The notes beneath the pieces are model-generated. The model saw only the letters and a program-made list of their open reading frames with translations. It was not told where the DNA came from and did no database searches. A DNA stretch of 64,000 bases from Micromonospora profundi (GTDB taxonomy: Bacteria > Actinomycetota > Actinomycetes > Mycobacteriales > Micromonosporaceae), in the NCBI RefSeq assembly GCF_011927785.1, contig NZ_JAATJK010000001.1, positions 1,426,001-1,490,000 of the forward strand, in the 5' to 3' direction. Every line of letters starts with the position of its first letter. The first letter of the stretch is position 1. The position numbers and the translations under genes are program-made. This document shows positions 16,984 through 25,229 of the stretch, one piece after another.

Positions 16984-18252
16984 GTGCCGCGGTTGAACCT
17001 GGTCCGAGTGCTCGGCTCCACGATGCCGGAGCCCGGCCCCCGACGCGTATACGCGTTGTCCCTGCTCATCAACACCTTCGGCACTGGCCTGCTGATGGTC
17101 AGCCTGCCCTTGTACCTGATCCGTGTCGTCGAGCTGTCGGCCATGGAGGTCGGCCTTGGCCTGACCATCGCCGCGACGATCACCCTGGTGGCCGGCATGC
17201 CGCTCGGTGACCTGGCGGACCGGCGCGGCCCGCTCGGGATGACCAAGGCGATGCTGCTGGTGCAGTGCGCGGCGACGATCGGCCTGCTCTTCATCACCAA
17301 CTTCGCCACCTTCGTCGTCGTGGTCACCGTCGAGATGGTGGCGGGACGGGCGATCGTCAACGCCGAAGGGGCGCTGCTGCGGCGCGTGGCCGACGACAGC
17401 GCGGCCGGTTTCCGCTCGTTGACCCACGCGATCACCAATGTGGGCTTCTCGCTCGGCTTCGCCGGCTCCGGCATCGCGATCCAGATCGGCACGCCGGCCG
17501 CCTTCCAGGCGGTGATCGTCGTGAACGCGCTGACCTTCATCGGCGCCTGGATCGTCCTGCACCGCGCGATGCCGCGCTACGATCCGCTGCCCGTTCCGCA
17601 CGAGTCGCTGCGCTGGGGCGTGCTGCGCGACAAGGCGTTCGTGGCCTTCTCGGTGGTCGGCGCCGCCTTCAGCCTGCAGTTCAGCGTGCTCCTGTTGCTG
17701 CTGCCGGTCTGGGTGGCCGAGAAGACGAACGCGCCGGGCTGGGCCATCTCGGCCTCCTTGGTGATCAACACCGTCCTGGTCGTCGCATTCCAGGTTCGGC
17801 TGGGCGGCAAGGTGCAGACGCTGCGGCAGGGCGGGCTAGCGTGGCGGCGGGCCGGGTTGGCCTTCCTGGGCAGCTGCGTCCTGTTGGGCTTCACCGCGGG
17901 TCTGCCGGGCTGGGCCGCGCTGCTGATGATCATTGCCGCCGTCAGCGTGCACACGGTCGGCGAGATCTGGCACCTGGCCGGCGGGTTCGCCCTGGGCATG
18001 GGCCTGCCCCCGGCCCACGCCCAGGGTCAGTACGACGGCTTCAGCAGCATCCTGGGCGGCATCGGAGCGGCGGTGGCCCCGGTCCTGCTGCTCGGTCCGA
18101 TCCTCGAGGGCGGCCGGACCGGCCTGACCGTCCTGGGCGCGTTCTTTGCCCTGACCAGCCTGTTGATGCCGGCCGTGGCCCGGTGGGGCGAGCGGACTCG
18201 GCCGACCGTTCCGGACACCGCCGGCGCGAAGGTCGTCGATGCGCCGGCCTGA
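16984..18252 (+). CDS. Major facilitator superfamily transporter
   Basis: A 422-aa protein with 11-12 predicted membrane segments. The MFS loop 2-3 signature is seen as GMPLGDLADRRGPLG. The start GTG 16984 follows GGAGGTGG at good spacing. In enediyne clusters MFS pumps commonly export the product and contribute to self-protection; that role is inferred from position between tailoring and dpg genes. Confidence 0.85.
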   Translation: MPRLNLVRVLGSTMPEPGPRRVYALSLLINTFGTGLLMVSLPLYLIRVVELSAMEVGLGLTIAATITLVAGMPLGDLADRRGPLGMTKAMLLVQCAATIGLLFITNFATFVVVVTVEMVAGRAIVNAEGALLRRVADDSAAGFRSLTHAITNVGFSLGFAGSGIAIQIGTPAAFQAVIVVNALTFIGAWIVLHRAMPRYDPLPVPHESLRWGVLRDKAFVAFSVVGAAFSLQFSVLLLLLPVWVAEKTNAPGWAISASLVINTVLVVAFQVRLGGKVQTLRQGGLAWRRAGLAFLGSCVLLGFTAGLPGWAALLMIIAAVSVHTVGEIWHLAGGFALGMGLPPAHAQGQYDGFSSILGGIGAAVAPVLLLGPILEGGRTGLTVLGAFFALTSLLMPAVARWGERTRPTVPDTAGAKVVDAPA

Positions 18253-18360
18253 CGCGCGACTCGGCCGACGCCGGTCGGTGGCGCAGCACAGCGGGAGATG
18301 GCCGGCTGTGGCGCAGGCCCGGACGATGGTTCTCGTGGCCGGCCGAGATGGGGGAGCAGC

Positions 18361-19458
18361 ATGCACATGCCGATGAGCGCCGACGTCGCCCGGGCGCCGG
18401 CCCCGTCGATCGCCGGAGTGGGCACGGCGGTGTCGCCCGAGTCCTACTCACAGCAGGACGTGCTGGACACCTTCGGCATCGCCGATCCCCGCATCCGTTC
18501 GGTCTTTCTCAACAGTGCCATCCAGCGTCGTCACCTCTCGCTTCCGCCGATGGCCGACGACGGCACACCGTCGTCGGAGACGCAGGCGGATCTGCTCGAC
18601 AAGCACAAGAGGTTGGCTCTCGACATGGGTGTGCGCGCGCTGCGGGCCTGCCTGGACGACGTGGGCGCGACGCTCGCCGACATCCGCTATCTGTGCTGCG
18701 TCACGTCGACCGGGTTCCTGACGCCGGGCCTCACCGCCCTGCTCATCCGGGAGCTGGGAATCGACCGGCACTGTGCCCGCGCGGACGTCGTCGGAATGGG
18801 CTGCAACGCCGGCCTCAACGGGTTGAACACGGCGTCCAGCTGGGCCGCGGTCAACCCGGGTGAGCTGGCGGTGCTGGTGTGCGCGGAGGCCTGCTCGGCC
18901 GCGTACACCCTGGACGCGACGATGCGCACCGCCGTGGTGAACAGCCTGTTCGGCGACGGCGCGGCGGCGCTCGCGGTGGTCGGCGGCGGCAGTCCCAGCG
19001 CCGCCGACGCGAGCGACCACCCCCGCGTCCTCAAGTTCGCCAGCTGCCTCATTCCCGAGGCGATCGACGCCATGCGCTACGACTGGGACGGAGCACAGAA
19101 CCGCTTCAGCTTCTTCCTCGATCCGCAGGTGCCCTATGTCGTTGGCGCGCACGCGGAACTCGCGACGGATCGCCTGTTGGCCGGGACGGGGCTGTGCCGC
19201 AACGACATCAGGCACTGGCTGGTGCATTCTGGCGGCAAGAAGGTGATCGACGCCGTGATGGTGAATCTGGGCCTCAGCCGATACGACGTCCGCCACACCA
19301 CCGGGGTCCTGCGCGACTTCGGCAATCTGTCGAGCGGCTCGTTCCTCTTCTCGTACGAACGTCTTCTGCGAGAGAAAGTCACTGCCTCGGGCGATTACGG
19401 AGTGTTCATGACCATGGGTCCCGGTTCCACGATCGAGACGGCGCTGATCCAGTGGTGA
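18361..19458 (+). CDS. dpgA: 3,5-dihydroxyphenylacetyl-CoA synthase (type III PKS, DpgA)
   Basis: A 365-aa chalcone/stilbene-synthase-type ketosynthase. DpgA condenses four malonyl-CoA to 3,5-dihydroxyphenylacetyl-CoA. The catalytic Cys lies in VVGMGCNAGLNGLNTA (about residue 148); the His is in WLVHSGGKKVID and the Asn region in DFGNLSSGSFLF, giving the Cys-His-Asn set. FLTPGLTALLIRELG and the C-terminal MGPGSTIE also fit. ATG 18361 follows GGGGGAG. The overlap with a DpgB-like gene supports DpgA rather than a generic type III PKS. Confidence 0.85.
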   Translation: MHMPMSADVARAPAPSIAGVGTAVSPESYSQQDVLDTFGIADPRIRSVFLNSAIQRRHLSLPPMADDGTPSSETQADLLDKHKRLALDMGVRALRACLDDVGATLADIRYLCCVTSTGFLTPGLTALLIRELGIDRHCARADVVGMGCNAGLNGLNTASSWAAVNPGELAVLVCAEACSAAYTLDATMRTAVVNSLFGDGAAALAVVGGGSPSAADASDHPRVLKFASCLIPEAIDAMRYDWDGAQNRFSFFLDPQVPYVVGAHAELATDRLLAGTGLCRNDIRHWLVHSGGKKVIDAVMVNLGLSRYDVRHTTGVLRDFGNLSSGSFLFSYERLLREKVTASGDYGVFMTMGPGSTIETALIQW

Positions 19459-20147
19459 CAGCGGATACCGTCTTCGCCGTACGCAATCCGGAGGGCGACA
19501 TCGAGCTGCGCGTCGATGGCTCGAAACCCCTCACCGTCGCCCACATCTCCGCCGTGGAGACGGCCTGCGCCGCGGTTGAGGCCGGTCGGGCCGGAGCTGT
19601 CCTGCCCGTGTACGTGTCCGGCACGCCCGGCGCCGCTTGGACGAGCGGCATGGATGTGGCTCTGGTGTCCAAGTGGGAGCGTCTTGTGCGCCGGCTCGAG
19701 CGGCTCGGTGCGACGACCGTCGCGATCGCCTCCGGTGATTGCGGCGGCATGGCCCTGGACGTGTTGCTGGCCACCGACTTTCGCATCGCGACGCCCGACG
19801 TCCGCCTGACGCTGCCGGTCGACGGGGAGGCCACCTGGCCCGGCATGGCTGTCTTCCGGCTCGTCCAGCAGGCCGGCGGGATGCGTCTGCGGCGGGCGAT
19901 CCTCTTCGGCACGCCCGTCGAGGCATCCGAGGGCGTCGACCTGGGCCTGATCGACGAGGTGACCGACGACCCGGCCACGGCACTGGCCGCGGTGACCGCG
20001 CGGGCGGCGGCCCTGACCGGCTCGGAGCTGGCCGTCCGCCGCCGGCTGATGGCCGATGCCGCTACTACCAGCTTCGACGAGGCCCTCGGCCGTCACCTCG
20101 CCGCCTGCGACCGGGCCCTGCGGCGCTCGGCCCCGAAGGCGCCGTGA
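19455..20147 (+). CDS. dpgB: Enoyl-CoA hydratase-family partner DpgB
   Basis: A 230-aa crotonase-fold protein: VAIASGDCGGMALDVLLATDFRIAT forms the oxyanion-hole region, with RAILFGTPVEASEGVDLGLIDEV after it. In Dpg biosynthesis DpgB assists DpgA in cyclisation and dehydration/aromatisation of the tetraketide. The GTG start overlaps the dpgA stop, so translation is coupled. A DpgD homologue, usual in glycopeptide clusters, is not seen in the window. Confidence 0.8.
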   Translation: MTADTVFAVRNPEGDIELRVDGSKPLTVAHISAVETACAAVEAGRAGAVLPVYVSGTPGAAWTSGMDVALVSKWERLVRRLERLGATTVAIASGDCGGMALDVLLATDFRIATPDVRLTLPVDGEATWPGMAVFRLVQQAGGMRLRRAILFGTPVEASEGVDLGLIDEVTDDPATALAAVTARAAALTGSELAVRRRLMADAATTSFDEALGRHLAACDRALRRSAPKAP

Positions 20148-20186
20148 GGTGTCGGGTCCCGGGCGGGCACGATCCGCGAGTCCGCG

Positions 20187-21044
20187 ATGGCGCTCGATCA
20201 CAGCCTGATCGGTGTGCCCGGACGCCCGCAGGAGCGCTCCTGGGCCTCCACCGACGCGCTGCTCTACGCCCTCGGCGTCGGGGCCGGGTTCGGTGACCCG
20301 CTGCGTGAACTCGAGTTCACCACCGAGAACAGCGAAGGCATCGAGCAGAAGGTCCTTCCCACGTACGGTGTCCTGCTGGCCCGCGCCCGGACGGCACGCA
20401 GCCTCGGCGACTTCGATCGCGCGCGGCTGGTGCAGGCCGGGCAGTCCATCGAGCTGCATCGGCCGCTGCCGGTGTCGGGCACTGTCCGCACCTCGACGAG
20501 CGTCACCGCGATCTATGACAAGGGTTCCGGCGCGCTGGTCGAGTTCGAGAGCGTGGCGGTGGACTCGGTGGGCGGCGAGCCCCTCGTCACCGCCCGGTAC
20601 GGCATGTTCGTCCGCGGCGAGGGCGGATTCGGCGGCCCCCGGGGCGTTTCCGTGCCGTGGGCGCCGCCCGCCCGCGATCCGGACCACCGGGTCGTCGAGC
20701 CGACCCGCCCCGAGCAGGCGCTGCTCTACCGGCTCTCCGGCGACCGCAATCCGCTGCACGCCGATCCCCGGTGCGCGGCGCGGGGCGGCTTCACCCGGCC
20801 CATCCTGCACGGCCCCTGCACCTACGGCTTCACCGGGAGGGTGCTGCTGCACGAGCTGTGCGACTCCGACCCGGCCCGGTTCCTCGCCATGTCGGGCCGG
20901 TTCACCGCCCCGGTCGTTCCCGGTGAGGCGCTGGTCGTCTCGATCTGGCGCGGGCCCGGCGGCACGGCCGTCTTCCGGACGGCCAAGGAGGACGGGACCG
21001 TTGTCATCGACCACGGCCGGATGACGTACCGGCCGGCCGGCTGA
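20187..21044 (+). CDS. MaoC-like (R)-hydratase, double hot-dog
   Basis: A 285-aa protein resembling hydratase 2/MFE-2-type enoyl-CoA hydratases. The C-terminal half carries the hydratase motif YRLSGDRNPLHADP (Asp and His catalytic pair) with GFTRPILHGPCTYG; the N-terminal half is the non-catalytic hot dog. It would add water to trans-2-enoyl-CoA. Following dpgAB it could help dehydrate or aromatise the Dpg polyketide, or act on another acyl chain. ATG 20187 lacks a strong ribosome site. Confidence 0.8.
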   Translation: MALDHSLIGVPGRPQERSWASTDALLYALGVGAGFGDPLRELEFTTENSEGIEQKVLPTYGVLLARARTARSLGDFDRARLVQAGQSIELHRPLPVSGTVRTSTSVTAIYDKGSGALVEFESVAVDSVGGEPLVTARYGMFVRGEGGFGGPRGVSVPWAPPARDPDHRVVEPTRPEQALLYRLSGDRNPLHADPRCAARGGFTRPILHGPCTYGFTGRVLLHELCDSDPARFLAMSGRFTAPVVPGEALVVSIWRGPGGTAVFRTAKEDGTVVIDHGRMTYRPAG

Positions 21045-21054
21045 GCGAACAGCC

Positions 21055-21076
21055 GACCGGCTCGGTGCGGCCGGTC
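21055..21076. terminator. Weak hairpin between convergent genes
   Basis: GACCGGC / GCCGGTC with an 8-nt loop between the convergent MaoC (plus) and DUF1702 (minus) genes; the distal arm touches the DUF1702 stop. Confidence 0.35.
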
Positions 21077-22040
21077 AGGCGTCGTCGAAATGCGCGCGAA
21101 TCCGTTGCCGCCACAACTCGTACGCGGGCTCGGCCGCCGCGGAGGTTACCGCGGTGTCGTCGGCGAGGGCCACCGCCTTGTCGACGGACAGGCCGGTGAG
21201 GGCCTGACAGGCGGCGGCGGTGTAGTCCGGCACCAGGCCGGCGTAGGACCGCGCCTTCACCGCGAAGACCGCGCCCAGGGCCAGCTGCCCCTGATCGTCG
21301 CCGGCGGCCCGCCGCAGCGTACCCAGGGCGTCCACGTCGCTTCCGCCGGCGAAGGTCGCGGCCAGCCCCACGCCGCTCCACAGGTCGGGCCGGCGATGCC
21401 CGGCGAACCGTCCGACCGCGGCGGCGACGTCGGGCGCGTGGCCGCCGCCGATGAACCACAGGGCCCGGCCGATGCCCTGATCGATCGCGCGGAGGAAGTA
21501 GTCGGGTGCGCCGTCCCATCCGTACGCCGCAGGGATTTTCTGCTCGTCGACCCAGCGCTTGGTCTGGAAATACGCGCGGTCGAAGCCGTAGCCGTCGACT
21601 GCCAGCCAGCTCATCGTCGGGTGATAGGGGTCGCCGCTCAGGTCGGGGACCACCTTTCTCCACAGCGGACGGGGCAGCCGGGCCATGGCGAAGCCGATGC
21701 CGATGTAGGCGAGGAAGATGTGCCGCCGACCCGGCCCGAGCAGCAGATCGCGGGTCCGGTGACCGCCGCCCATCGCGTCGAGGACGGTGAACGCCATCGT
21801 CGCCCCCTCGTACGCGAAGCCGCGCATCTCCGCGCCCACCAGGTCGAGCCGGCGCTCGACCTCCCACTGGTCGCGGGCGTCGATTCCCCACTCGAACCCG
21901 CAGATGACGGCCTGGGGCACGGCCTCCAGACGCCGTGCGGCCGGGGTCGACCGGGCCGGAAAGCCTCGTCTGGCGAAGGTCACGTCGATGAGCTTGGGCG
22001 AGAGCACGAGCCTGCGCACCGAGCCGAGGACAGTTGGCAT
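21075..22040 (-). CDS. Second DUF1702 / UnbL-like enediyne cassette protein
   Basis: A 321-aa paralogue of the UnbL-type protein at 27161-28147. Both share AxDQGIGRALWFIGG and RRxDLWSGVGLAAT(F/Y)AGG, an acid-rich MRGFAYEGATMAFTVLDA region, and YGFDRAYFQTKRWVD. DUF1702 proteins belong to the conserved enediyne warhead set; their chemistry is not established. It ends a minus-strand trio with a P450 and a TEBC-type thioesterase, all transcribed away from the main cassette. It may act on the same polyene or on an unlinked PKS product. Confidence 0.8.
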   Translation of the reverse strand: MPTVLGSVRRLVLSPKLIDVTFARRGFPARSTPAARRLEAVPQAVICGFEWGIDARDQWEVERRLDLVGAEMRGFAYEGATMAFTVLDAMGGGHRTRDLLLGPGRRHIFLAYIGIGFAMARLPRPLWRKVVPDLSGDPYHPTMSWLAVDGYGFDRAYFQTKRWVDEQKIPAAYGWDGAPDYFLRAIDQGIGRALWFIGGGHAPDVAAAVGRFAGHRRPDLWSGVGLAATFAGGSDVDALGTLRRAAGDDQGQLALGAVFAVKARSYAGLVPDYTAAACQALTGLSVDKAVALADDTAVTSAAAEPAYELWRQRIRAHFDDA

Positions 22041-22122
22041 TGGCCCACCTTCCGGTTTGACGCCGGGCGGTCACTTGTCATCAGCCGGCGTGGATCGTGC
22101 CGAACCGGCTCACGGCCGGCGC

Positions 22123-23490
22123 TCAGACCGCGAGCACCCGCAGCGGCAGGCCGCCGCGGACCCGGAGCGACAGCATGGCCTCGGGCTGCGGCGCGGCTGG
22201 CCCCGGTAACTCGAACCGGAAGCGGCGGGCGACCATGGCCGCCACGAGGACCGCCTCCAGCATGCCGAGATGGCTTCCGACGCAGACCCGCGGGCCCGCC
22301 CCGAACGGAATGTAGGCGTACCGGTGCGCGACGGGCGGGGCGTCGGCCGCGAACCGCTCCGGCCGGAACTGATCCGGGGCGTCCCAGAAGCCGGGGTGCC
22401 GGTGCAGCGTATAAGGGCTGATCATGACGTCGGCGCCGGCCGGGATCGGGTAACCGCCGATCTCGTCGGCGGCCACCGCCCGGCGCGGCAGTCCCCACAC
22501 CGCCGGGTAGAGCCGCATTGTCTCCTGGATGACCGTCGTGGTGTACGGCAGGCGGATCAGGTCGGCGAACCCGGGCGTGCGGTCGCCGAGCACGTCGATG
22601 GCCTCGGCGCGCACCCGCTCGGCTGCTTCCGGATGGCTGCTGAGCAGGTACCAAGCCCAGGAGAGCGTGCTCGCCGTGGTCTCGTGCCCGGCCAGGAGCA
22701 TCGTGACGATCTGGTCGCGCAGCCCGCGCCAGCGGATGTCGGCGTCCCGCTCGCTCCCGGCCACGCGCAGCAGCACCGACATCAGGTCGGACCCGTCCGT
22801 GCCGGACCCGGGCGCGCGGGTGCTGACGATCGTGCGCACCGCCCCCTCGATCCTGCGCCGGGCGGCCCGGAAGCGGCGGTGACGCGGCAACGGCAGCCAC
22901 AGCGGAAGCACGCCCAGCGTGACCATCTCGAACATGGCCTGGTCCTGTGCGGCCTCGAAGGCCGGCCCGAGGAAGCTCAGCGGACTCAGGTCGGCGTCGA
23001 GCAGGGTCCGGCCGAGCACGTCCATCGTGAGCGCCGTCATCTCCTCGGACAGGTCGACGACGTCGCCGGTCCGTGCGTGAAGCCGCGCGGTCAGGTGGTC
23101 GCCCGCCGCAGCCACGACACCCGCGAAACCCGCGATGCGCTCGCGGCGGAACGCCGGCGAGATGGCGCGGCGCTGACCCCGCCACGCCTCGCCCTCACTG
23201 GTGAGCAGGCCGTCGCCGAGGATCCGGCGCCGGGCCTCGGCCAGGCCCATCCCCTTGTGATAGTTGTCGGCGTTGTCGGCGAGCACGTGCCGGGCGTGAT
23301 CCGGATGGTTGAAGAAGTAGAGGGTCTTCGGCCCCATCGCGAAGCGGACCACATCGCCGTACTCGCCGGCCGCGTCGGACAGCAACCTCAGCCGGTCACC
23401 CCACAGCTTGCGCAACAGTCCGGGGGTCGCCCACGGCGGCGGCCCGGGGTAGGACCGCCGGCCGCGCACTGCCGGGGCGGCCGGGTTCAT
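22123..23490 (-). CDS. Cytochrome P450
   Basis: A 455-aa P450 without a membrane anchor. Visible motifs are the I-helix oxygen groove LLAGHETTAS, K-helix IQETMRLYP, and the haem loop FGAGPRVCVGSHLGMLE with the Cys thiolate ligand. It resembles the CYP102/CYP4-like bacterial group in overall pattern (long PERF region). P450s occur in 9-membered enediyne clusters (E7-type), so core oxidation is plausible. The start overlaps the stop of the upstream thioesterase (ATGA); likely one operon with the DUF1702 gene. Confidence 0.88.
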   Translation of the reverse strand: MNPAAPAVRGRRSYPGPPPWATPGLLRKLWGDRLRLLSDAAGEYGDVVRFAMGPKTLYFFNHPDHARHVLADNADNYHKGMGLAEARRRILGDGLLTSEGEAWRGQRRAISPAFRRERIAGFAGVVAAAGDHLTARLHARTGDVVDLSEEMTALTMDVLGRTLLDADLSPLSFLGPAFEAAQDQAMFEMVTLGVLPLWLPLPRHRRFRAARRRIEGAVRTIVSTRAPGSGTDGSDLMSVLLRVAGSERDADIRWRGLRDQIVTMLLAGHETTASTLSWAWYLLSSHPEAAERVRAEAIDVLGDRTPGFADLIRLPYTTTVIQETMRLYPAVWGLPRRAVAADEIGGYPIPAGADVMISPYTLHRHPGFWDAPDQFRPERFAADAPPVAHRYAYIPFGAGPRVCVGSHLGMLEAVLVAAMVARRFRFELPGPAAPQPEAMLSLRVRGGLPLRVLAV

Positions 23491-23960
23491 GCCCGGCCCC
23501 CGGTGCCGCTGCCCACGGGGTAGCCGACCGAAGCGACCGCGTACGCCTCCAGGGCCGAACCGAGCTGCGGCGGCACCTGAGCCGGGGTGGTGTCACCCCC
23601 GGCAACCCGCAGGCACATCACCCGCTGACGGCTGCGGGCGACCACGTCCTCCCGGCCCTCGCGCATGCGCACCACGTCGAAGGCGACGCGGATCTGGGTC
23701 AGGGTCAGCTCCTCCAGACGCATCCGGATCGCGACCTCGTCGAACGCGGAGACGTCGGCCAGGAGTTCGGCCTCGGACTCGACGCAGCGCAGCACCAGGT
23801 CGCCGCTCAGCTCGTCGAGCACGTCCGGTGCGTGCTTTAGCAGGAACATCTCCCGGCACTGGCCCTGCCAGCGTATGTAGTTCACGTCGTAGACGGTTCC
23901 CAAGAGGTTGGTCTCGTCGAAGCCGACGACGTGCCGGTACTCGAAATACTGCTTTCTCAC
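23487..23960 (-). CDS. Second TEBC-type enediyne thioesterase
   Basis: A 157-aa hot-dog thioesterase close to the E10/TEBC family and paralogous to 33689-34117 (shared YRHxVGFxETN and RWQGxCREMFL). The Asn18, Tyr28 and Arg36 positions match the residues reported as important in CalE7 (Asn19, Tyr29, Arg37; from memory). Nearby residues differ: GTVYD instead of GNVYY and Q instead of R before CRE, which may change substrate. GTG 23960 follows GGAGG; an upstream in-frame ATG (24002) lacks a ribosome site. Confidence 0.8.
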   Translation of the reverse strand: MRKQYFEYRHVVGFDETNLLGTVYDVNYIRWQGQCREMFLLKHAPDVLDELSGDLVLRCVESEAELLADVSAFDEVAIRMRLEELTLTQIRVAFDVVRMREGREDVVARSRQRVMCLRVAGGDTTPAQVPPQLGSALEAYAVASVGYPVGSGTGGRA

Positions 23961-24059
23961 AGGGCCGCCTCCGTCAGCGTCATTCACGCAGGTGTTCGGC
24001 ACGTTGTCTAAGTCCTACGATGACGGGATCCGTGCCGCTGTCCATCTCGGGCATTGCTC

Positions 24060-24430
24060 ATCGGCACAGGATGCGGTGTTTCTGTCGGGCAGCGGTCAGG
24101 GTGGCCAGCCCGAGTCGTACGCCGTCTTGACCGCATCGACGCGATTGCGGGGTGGACAGGGGATTCTGACGGCGGTCCCAGGCGGACAGGGCCAGCTCCG
24201 GGTCGATCATCCGGCGGCCCCCGGCGATCGCGCGGATGGCGTTGGCCAGTTCCTCCGGCGGCGAGTCTTTGAGCAGAAGACCCGACACCTGCGCCGCGGC
24301 TGACCGTGCCGGACCGGCCCAGGTTCGTGAGGATGAGGGTGCGGCACTCCGGCAGCTCGGTGCGAAGCTGGGCCGCCGCCGACAGGCCGTCCGCGCGGGG
24401 CAGGTCGATGTCGCGCACCGGTGCGGTCAT
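24060..24430 (-). pseudogene. NarL/LuxR-type response regulator relic
   Basis: Receiver-domain pieces lie in two frames: VRDIDLPRADGLSAAAQLRT and RTLILTNLGR, then after a shift GLLLKDSPPEELANAIRAIA with GGRRMIDPELA. These match the middle and end of a NarL-type receiver. The phospho-acceptor start and the whole LuxR HTH are missing. It is non-functional; it may once have regulated the nearby genes. Confidence 0.6.
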
Positions 24431-25229
24431 GCGGAAACTCCCGAAACAGGTGTTCGAGGAAGATCAGGTGGCCCGTAAGACAGGTGAATCCGCGTGTTAG
24501 GCCGTCGGTGGAACCGATTCAACTGATTCCCAGTGATTGATACCCAAGCCGGTGTCGTGATACGTTTTCCACCTAGTTCGACGTCGGATATGCGAGATTA
24601 TTCGATCGGCCTGGAGCGCTCAATGCAAGATCATTTTTCAGCCGATCGGACTGATTTTTCGGTGTGCCGTACGATCGGTCGGAACCGCACGCACTAATTG
24701 ACTCCCCCCGTGCAGCACTGAATTCCCTCATTGATAGGAATCAATCTATAGTAGTGCACGTCGTGATGGCGCGTCGAGTCCTGGCGATCACGCGTTCCGG
24801 CACGTGAGCCTTTGATTGAGGCAGAGTTGCCAGGTCAGCGCGCTCGCGAAGATCTTTTGCCGAGCGGTTCGGCCGTCTCCGTGCCGAGCCTCCGTCGCCC
24901 TGGTCGGGAAGGCCGACCGGCTGAAGTCCGGCTCGTCCCGGAAAATGTCGCTTCGATCGGTGCAATCACGAGGCCCGGCTGACCGTTCTGCCGGCTAAAT
25001 ACCATCTATTAACATCGACGTAATAAATGGCCTTCCCGTCCGGTCCGGTCGGGGTCCGCCCAAAGCGGGAACGTCGCCCTTTTCGCCTTCCGGGCCGGGC
25101 GGGAACGCGCCGGGCCTCCGATCCGAGGTCTGTGCTCAGCAAGAGCTGACGGCGTCCCCGGTCGGCGCGGGACAGGGGACCGCAGGACGTCCTCGGATGC
25201 TGATCCCCGCGACGCCAGGCCGGCCGCTG
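24431..25229. other. Gene-free, locally AT-richer intergenic region
   Basis: About 800 bp without a supportable gene. 24500-24780 and 24980-25030 are clearly less GC-rich than the surroundings. A small dyad TTGAT-AGGA-ATCAA lies at 24731-24744 and a larger one at 25002-25030. The rest (25031-25229) is GC-rich and follows the oxidase stop. No tRNA or known riboswitch fold was recognised. Confidence 0.5.
25002..25030. repeat. 29-bp imperfect palindrome, operator-like
   Basis: CCATCTATTA and TAATAAATGG are imperfect inverted arms around a 9-bp spacer. It is AT-rich, so it looks more like a regulator-binding site than a terminator, though no promoter or intact gene start is adjacent. Confidence 0.4.
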
